NCBI GenBank assembly: GCA_037178675.1 | Contig: JAYMGJ010000051.1 | Location: 1-64,000 of the forward strand | Length of the DNA: 64,000 nucleotides | Direction of reading: 5' to 3' | From: Scleroderma bovista | Lineage: Eukaryota; Basidiomycota; Agaricomycetes; Boletales; Sclerodermataceae | Shown: positions 59,701 through 64,000 of the stretch, piece after piece | Layout: every line of letters begins with the position of its first letter | Numbering within the stretch: position 1 is the stretch's first letter | Made by a program: the position numbers and the translations under genes | The notes under the pieces: model-generated | Seen by the model: only the letters and a program-made list of their open reading frames with translations | Told to the model about the DNA's origin: nothing | Databases searched by the model: none

Positions 59701-60549
59701 TTGCGACGGTGATGCATAAGGTTCGTACCCTACATGATCGCGAGATGGTGGAAAAAAACAATGAAATCAAACGAGTGCGTTTCTGTTTTCATAAACTCTC
59801 ACAGAATAGTACTATCGTTTGCATATCACCCACAGCGTGACAATCTCATCAAAGAACACGAGGCAAGGATCTTACAACTGGAAGACAACCTTGCCTGCCG
59901 CATTTATGGGGTCAGCCAATTTGTTTCGGCATTTTCCATTCTTTCTCCGCACACTTGTCATGTTTGTACAGCCGCACACGGCCTCCGCTGTGAAACCCAG
60001 TATTGTCGGAACTCCTGTGGACAGCAGTCCATTGACAGTCCCCGACATGAATTCGGAGCCAGATTTCAGTTACCCGGCAGATAACCACCCCAATCCAAAT
60101 CCGATTTCCACGTGTAACGTTAGCCCAACCAATCCCGTTGCGAAACAGACTAAACCCGCCCCGTCGATGCCGCCACCGCCGCCGGGCCATACCAGCTTCT
60201 CCAAACTCGCCAGAGAAGACGTTGACGGTGCCGAATCTGAGGAAGAGAAGCAAAAGACCAGCACCAAGAGGGTCTTGTTTGCGGATAGCGGGAGCGATCC
60301 TTCAACATCTCGCCCAACCCGTCGGGCGGTGAGCGCCCAATTTGTCACTATGACCTGTAGAGCATCAGATTCTATTCTAGCCTTTTTCTTTCCCAGAAGT
60401 ATTCTAAACTTGTCGAACCCGAAAGAACGTTTGACAATGTTAGCGTGTGATACTTTTTGGCCTGGGCGTTTAACAGTTACTGATTTACGCTTTTCGCCGG
60501 GATTTAGGCTTCCAATGCGACAACGAAAAAGAAAACGAAGCGGCGATGA
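56718..60549 (+). CDS. Long coiled-coil protein, many exons
   Basis: ATG at 56718 gives MDKATKANYLYRSDIPRLTN and a ~120-residue non-coiled head (LNFGDTSKFTETTPPRSLPF). After a GTGCGT...CAG intron come short exons including YAMSFPDQGIMKREESVDVL. Long heptad-rich stretches follow: IAELEGKIASTTEQHTTLSA, AMASELAEARSRISELEG, LNRSHELEGRLNAFKEHEAN and MVADITHLREQKGLLEAKLQ. The C-terminus is Pro-rich (APSMPPPPPGHTSFSKLA), then acidic and Ser-rich (RVLFADSGSDPSTSRPTRR). After two introns it ends with a basic TTKKKTKRR tail at 60549. Length, coils and a basic C-terminus suit a chromosome-axis, spindle-pole or cytoskeletal scaffold, but I recognise no family. Exon borders were traced only in part. Confidence 0.6.
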
Positions 60550-61179
60550 ATCGACATTATCCCTCGGTGTTTCCCACTTCCACTATCGCACAAGCCCAAA
60601 TCAATAGTATCACTGTGAAGTACATGGACCGGGTCAAGTGCGCTTCTTTGTGTTGTTGTTGTTTGTATTCCGTGTGACACAGGACGTTTGCTTTTGGAAT
60701 GTCATGTGTAATTGTGGTCATGCTCTTGTTTTTGGACGTGTGGGTGCCTTGCAAATTCAAAAAAAAAAAAATAGTCCCGTCCCGCGTGATCACTGACTGC
60801 TGTCAAGAGGAAAGCACCAAGAAAGCCAGCTTTGATAAAATACAACGTGGCGTTGTGTAAATACAGAGGGCAATGAATCGTGTGACAGGAGCATGGGGGA
60901 TTAAAACCGATGCAGGGAGGTGGGTAACAAGGTATGACACCACCAGTAACAACGATGGCGTCGGTGACATGAGTGGGGGATATATACGACTACTACTCCG
61001 AGGGCGAGTATAGAGATAAATAAGAAAACACTATGAGTAGAGAGCGAGTCCAAAGCATCAAGCAGCAAAACACGACGGCCACAATATTAAATTATCGATG
61101 CCAATCGTCCACATGGTCAAAGGAGAAAAGTGAAAGAAAAAAAAACAAGGGAAGTATTCTTCCATCCCACGGCACAATC
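60550..61179. other. Convergent 3' intergenic region
   Basis: Lies between the 3' ends of the coiled-coil gene (plus) and the zinc-finger gene (minus). It holds a 12-A run near 60759-60771 and presumably both terminators. A plus-strand ORF at 61033-61326 overlaps the zinc-finger gene and is not supported. Confidence 0.45.
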
Positions 61180-63206
61180 TCAGTAGGGGAGACGAAGCAA
61201 GTCACCTTCAAAGATGATATCTCCACGGTCTTGCAAGAGCGCCACAGCTTTGGCGACTTCGGCAGTGTCAAAGTCTTCATGTTTATCGAGAGGGATCGCA
61301 GCGTTCAGGTATGCGAGAAGAGATGAGATCGTCATTTCGTCCTTGGGCTCGTAGGTAGTCGTGAACAGATATGCGATGGAGGAATAGATGAAGTTCGTGC
61401 TGAGAAGAGATGAAGGATGGGTAATAGTCGACAATCAAGAGGGAAAACATACCGCCCAGAAGAATTGTCCAGATCGGCGAGTCCTAACGTCAGACGGCGT
61501 GAAAGACGACTCGAAAGGTGGCTGCTGCCCTCGATAGCCGGGTGGGTTGTGTCTATATCATGTCTACTCTTAGGACGAACGGAACGTGGGGTGTTAGTCT
61601 TGGTGCGACCGTTAGGAGAGCTCCCGCTCTCCGAGAGGACTGTCCACGTCGGAGCTTTCAATTTACGCTTCTCATCGTTGGGGACTCGGGAACCCTTGAT
61701 GATGTCGTGTCGCTCCCCGGGGGCATCGTCAGACTCGAGTTCATCTTCAGCGGATACATCGCCATCTGACATGATCTCGTCTTCTGCACCATTCTTTGCC
61801 TTCATTTCAGCGACCTGTGCGTTCTTCTGTACGCGTCGCTCACTGATGTTGTTGGTCAATCAAAACTTTACGCTACCATTCTGCGACATGACACGCACTG
61901 TCTAGCCAGGCATTTATTTCGGTGCTGGAGCCATGGGTACGCACAGTACGAGCTATCTTGTCTGAGCTGGACCCACTTCTTGCATAGCGTGCAGAAGACT
62001 CTATTCGGTTCGACCTCTTCAATAAGCGAATCTGCTCTAAGGGTGGCTGCCCTTTGTTCTGCATTGCGTCTTCGGGACTCGTTCGCGGGAGGGAAATTAG
62101 TCGGTGTAAGATCCTTGAAGGACGAGCTGGGAGAGGTAGGGAGGGCAGCAGGACCGGGCTTCACCGTTGATGACGAAGCTTCGGTGGTAACAACGGAATC
62201 GACCGGCGGAAGGGCAGCAGGTTCTTGCTGTCCGGTGCAAGGCGGTACACTAGTGCTATCGGTGTTAACAGGCTCATTGGTGCTAGCATCACTAGTGAGA
62301 CCAGAGCGTTGGGTTTTTTTAGAGTCCGCACTTACCCTAAAGTGGATGATGAGGCTTGAGGCTGGCTGGCGAACAATACTGGGGATCCCCCCGATTTCTG
62401 ACATGTTGACCGATGTTGTAGCCACTTTTGCACCGCTTGCATGTGATTTTCTGGGCTCACGGCAACCCAACTATCGCATCTGTTACACAGAACACGTTCT
62501 GCGTCGAATTTTCTAACATCCGGGTCTTTGGAAAGTAATGTGTTTCGCTCGTCAAGGGCATCGCCGCTCTTTGCATTCCTGTGGGTTACGTTATGGGATG
62601 GATCATGAGGGAAATGATTGTATACTTGCATTTTCTTTGATAGACAGCTCTTACGGTGAGCATCCCAAGGGATGGAGCAGTATGTGGAATTAGGGCGTAA
62701 TCGGATCCACTTATCGCATGAGGCGCACAACACGCGATATGCCTCGAATTGCGCGACATAAGGATCTGCGCGGAGATAGTCAATACGTTCCTCCTCGGTG
62801 CGCTTTGCGCGACGCCGTTTCGGAGGTGGATTTGCGAGAGCTTCTGCGGTGCTCTCGGGAGTGTATATTACGGGCTCTGGCACGGCCTGGGTGGTATTTG
62901 CGCTGCCGAGGACAAGATGACACGGAGAGTATTAGGAAAGCAGCCAGGAGGGACGAACCACTGCTGGCGGTGGGCATCCCAGTGCTTGAGGGTGAATCCA
63001 CGTGTAGATTCGTCACGGAATGAGACGCCCTCTCCGCATACCTCGCAGATAACCCGACCTGTTTCATATTCGCCCTTGGGGGCTAGAGGGGACGCGGAGC
63101 CGGTGTTTTGGCCAGCATCGGAAGCATCCCCTTCCGAAGGAGCCTTGCGCTTGCGAGGATTCCTGGGCAGGTGTGAGTGGGGAATGCGATGGGGTGGGAG
63201 ATACAT
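61180..63206 (-). CDS. Four-fold C2HC zinc-finger protein with helical C-terminal domain
   Basis: The start at 63206 gives MYLPPHRIPHSHLPRNPRKR. Four copies of one finger follow, each C-x2-C-x(19-21)-H-x3-C: VICEVCGEG...HWDAHRQQC, VLCASCDKWIRLRPNSTY...HRKSC, VLCNRCDSWVAV...HRSTC and VFCTLCKKWVQLRQDSSY...HRNKC. The last Cys of finger 1 is created by splicing (TG|C). Linkers are Ser/Pro/acidic; a basic stretch KRRRAKR precedes finger 2. After an acidic region and a basic Ser/Arg region, the last exon reads KDEMTISSLLAYLNAAIPLD and FDTAEVAKAVALLQDRGDII up to Tyr-stop at 61180, possibly a winged-helix-like module. The finger has the look of a DNA/RNA- or protein-binding module common in basidiomycetes. 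Function unknown. An upstream extension in the frame starting 63297 is possible. Confidence 0.65.
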
Positions 63207-64000
63207 ACACGGGTGGCGAGGACGGTTCGGGTGTGATAGATGGGGACACCCTGTGTGGGTCTGTCAGACGAGCCAGGTAGACAGGAAGAGGACGCACATG
63301 ACAGAGGAAGAGGGAACGAGGGAAGGGGGAAAAACAGATGAGACTTTATTTAATAAGCCGAAAAAGCGTACAAAAAATATGTCACAGATTCGGTATTCGG
63401 TATTCGAGAACATACATATTTTGAAACTCCGCTGGGGTGTTTTCTGGTGTTCATTAATCAGGCACAAGTGTCCTCGACAAGCCGTCCCCGCGTCGGCAGC
63501 AAATTGAGATTTCTGTCGGAGCCACAAAACGGTTCTGCGCGGAGGTTGGCAGAGTCTGGGCACCTTCCGCTGGTGCAGGTCGTATCCAAGCATCACGTTT
63601 CATGTATAATATGTTCCAGAAAGAGATATCAAATGGGCTGTTCTGTGCGGATGAAATCACATTTCATTCTTGTTTCTTTTGTCATGATGTGATGCGGAGC
63701 TAACTTTGCACTGCTATATAGATGTGTTCTAGTTCCAGCTAGACAGTTTCCGTAGACGGTGTTTTCATAACTTATGACCCTTCTTTTACATATTCGCAGA
63801 TGGCTCCTCTCGGGTCTAACGCGGTCCTCTTTCTCTCGCTTCACCTCGTCGCCCCGTCCAGAATCGCATCCACATGTCACCTCAGGGTGCCATACTGTCT
63901 GCCACATCTTATCTCGACAATTTATTTCTTATTTTTCGAAGTCACCCTTTCCCTCCCACTGTGCTGCCTCCAGATCTCATTTAGATCCTATTAGAATAGA
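63207..64000. other. Right-edge intergenic; possible gene start at 63800
   Basis: A plus-strand ATG at 63800 (MAPLGSNAVLFLSLHLVAPS) opens a 64-codon frame near the window edge. It could be a first exon of a gene outside the window, but there is no family evidence. The rest shows no gene. Confidence 0.3.

Noticed and set aside
61417..62516. Plus-strand ORFs of 162 and 178 codons
   Set aside because: Antisense to the zinc-finger gene, whose four repeated ligand patterns are far stronger evidence.

Overview
The window is genomic DNA from a filamentous basidiomycete, almost certainly an Agaricomycete. The genes are split by many short introns of about 42-65 bp with GT-AG borders. There are three fungal laccase loci. 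The transposon families (Plavaka-type and Tnp2/CACTA-type transposases, Ty3/gypsy gag) and several lineage-restricted protein families are those seen in mushroom genomes. No rRNA, tRNA, CRISPR array or prokaryotic operon was seen.

Region by region. 1-9.5 kb is repeat-rich: a Ty3/gypsy gag end running off the left edge (- strand), remains of two Plavaka-type transposons (+), a TGGTCTG minisatellite, a degenerate ~60-bp satellite and an 18-bp minisatellite. 10-16 kb holds a divergently transcribed pair of lineage-specific genes and a nearly intact Tnp2-type transposase. The start of the transposase reading frame is antisense to a broken UPF0014/FetB-like membrane-protein gene, so the element appears to have landed in that gene. 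16-22.9 kb contains gene relics (FAD-dependent oxidoreductase C-terminus), four-base-rich low-complexity DNA, a ~125-bp satellite, a (CA)n tract and a 729-bp foldback element with CACTG ends and a TAA target-site duplication.

From 23 kb onward the window is gene-dense: laccase 1 (-), an RCC1-repeat/PHD-finger protein (-), a large Zn(II)2Cys6 protein with a 17-residue tandem repeat (-), an Sft1/Bet1-type SNARE (+), a secreted FAD-binding oxidoreductase carrying one nonsense codon (-), a HUA1-like zinc-ribbon protein (-) head-to-head with a POM34-like nucleoporin (+), a PhzF-family isomerase (-), a two-member unknown gene family (-) of which one copy has a perfect 48-bp CRE-bearing palindrome just upstream, a branched-chain aminotransferase pseudogene (-) and trimethylguanosine synthase TGS1 (-). 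After about 2.3 kb without a gene come laccase 2 (+, intact) and laccase 3 (+, two frameshifts), then a long coiled-coil protein (+) and a four-zinc-finger protein of a fungal family I cannot name (-).

Themes. Laccases, the secreted FAD enzyme and possibly the PhzF protein point to extracellular or secondary oxidation chemistry. SNARE, POM34, HUA1, TGS1 and RCC1-PHD are ordinary housekeeping genes. The three laccase genes share an 11-exon layout with near-identical exon sizes. That layout let me reconstruct their splicing and locate the two small deletions in laccase 3. Splice sites were inferred by eye from family conservation and have no transcript support.
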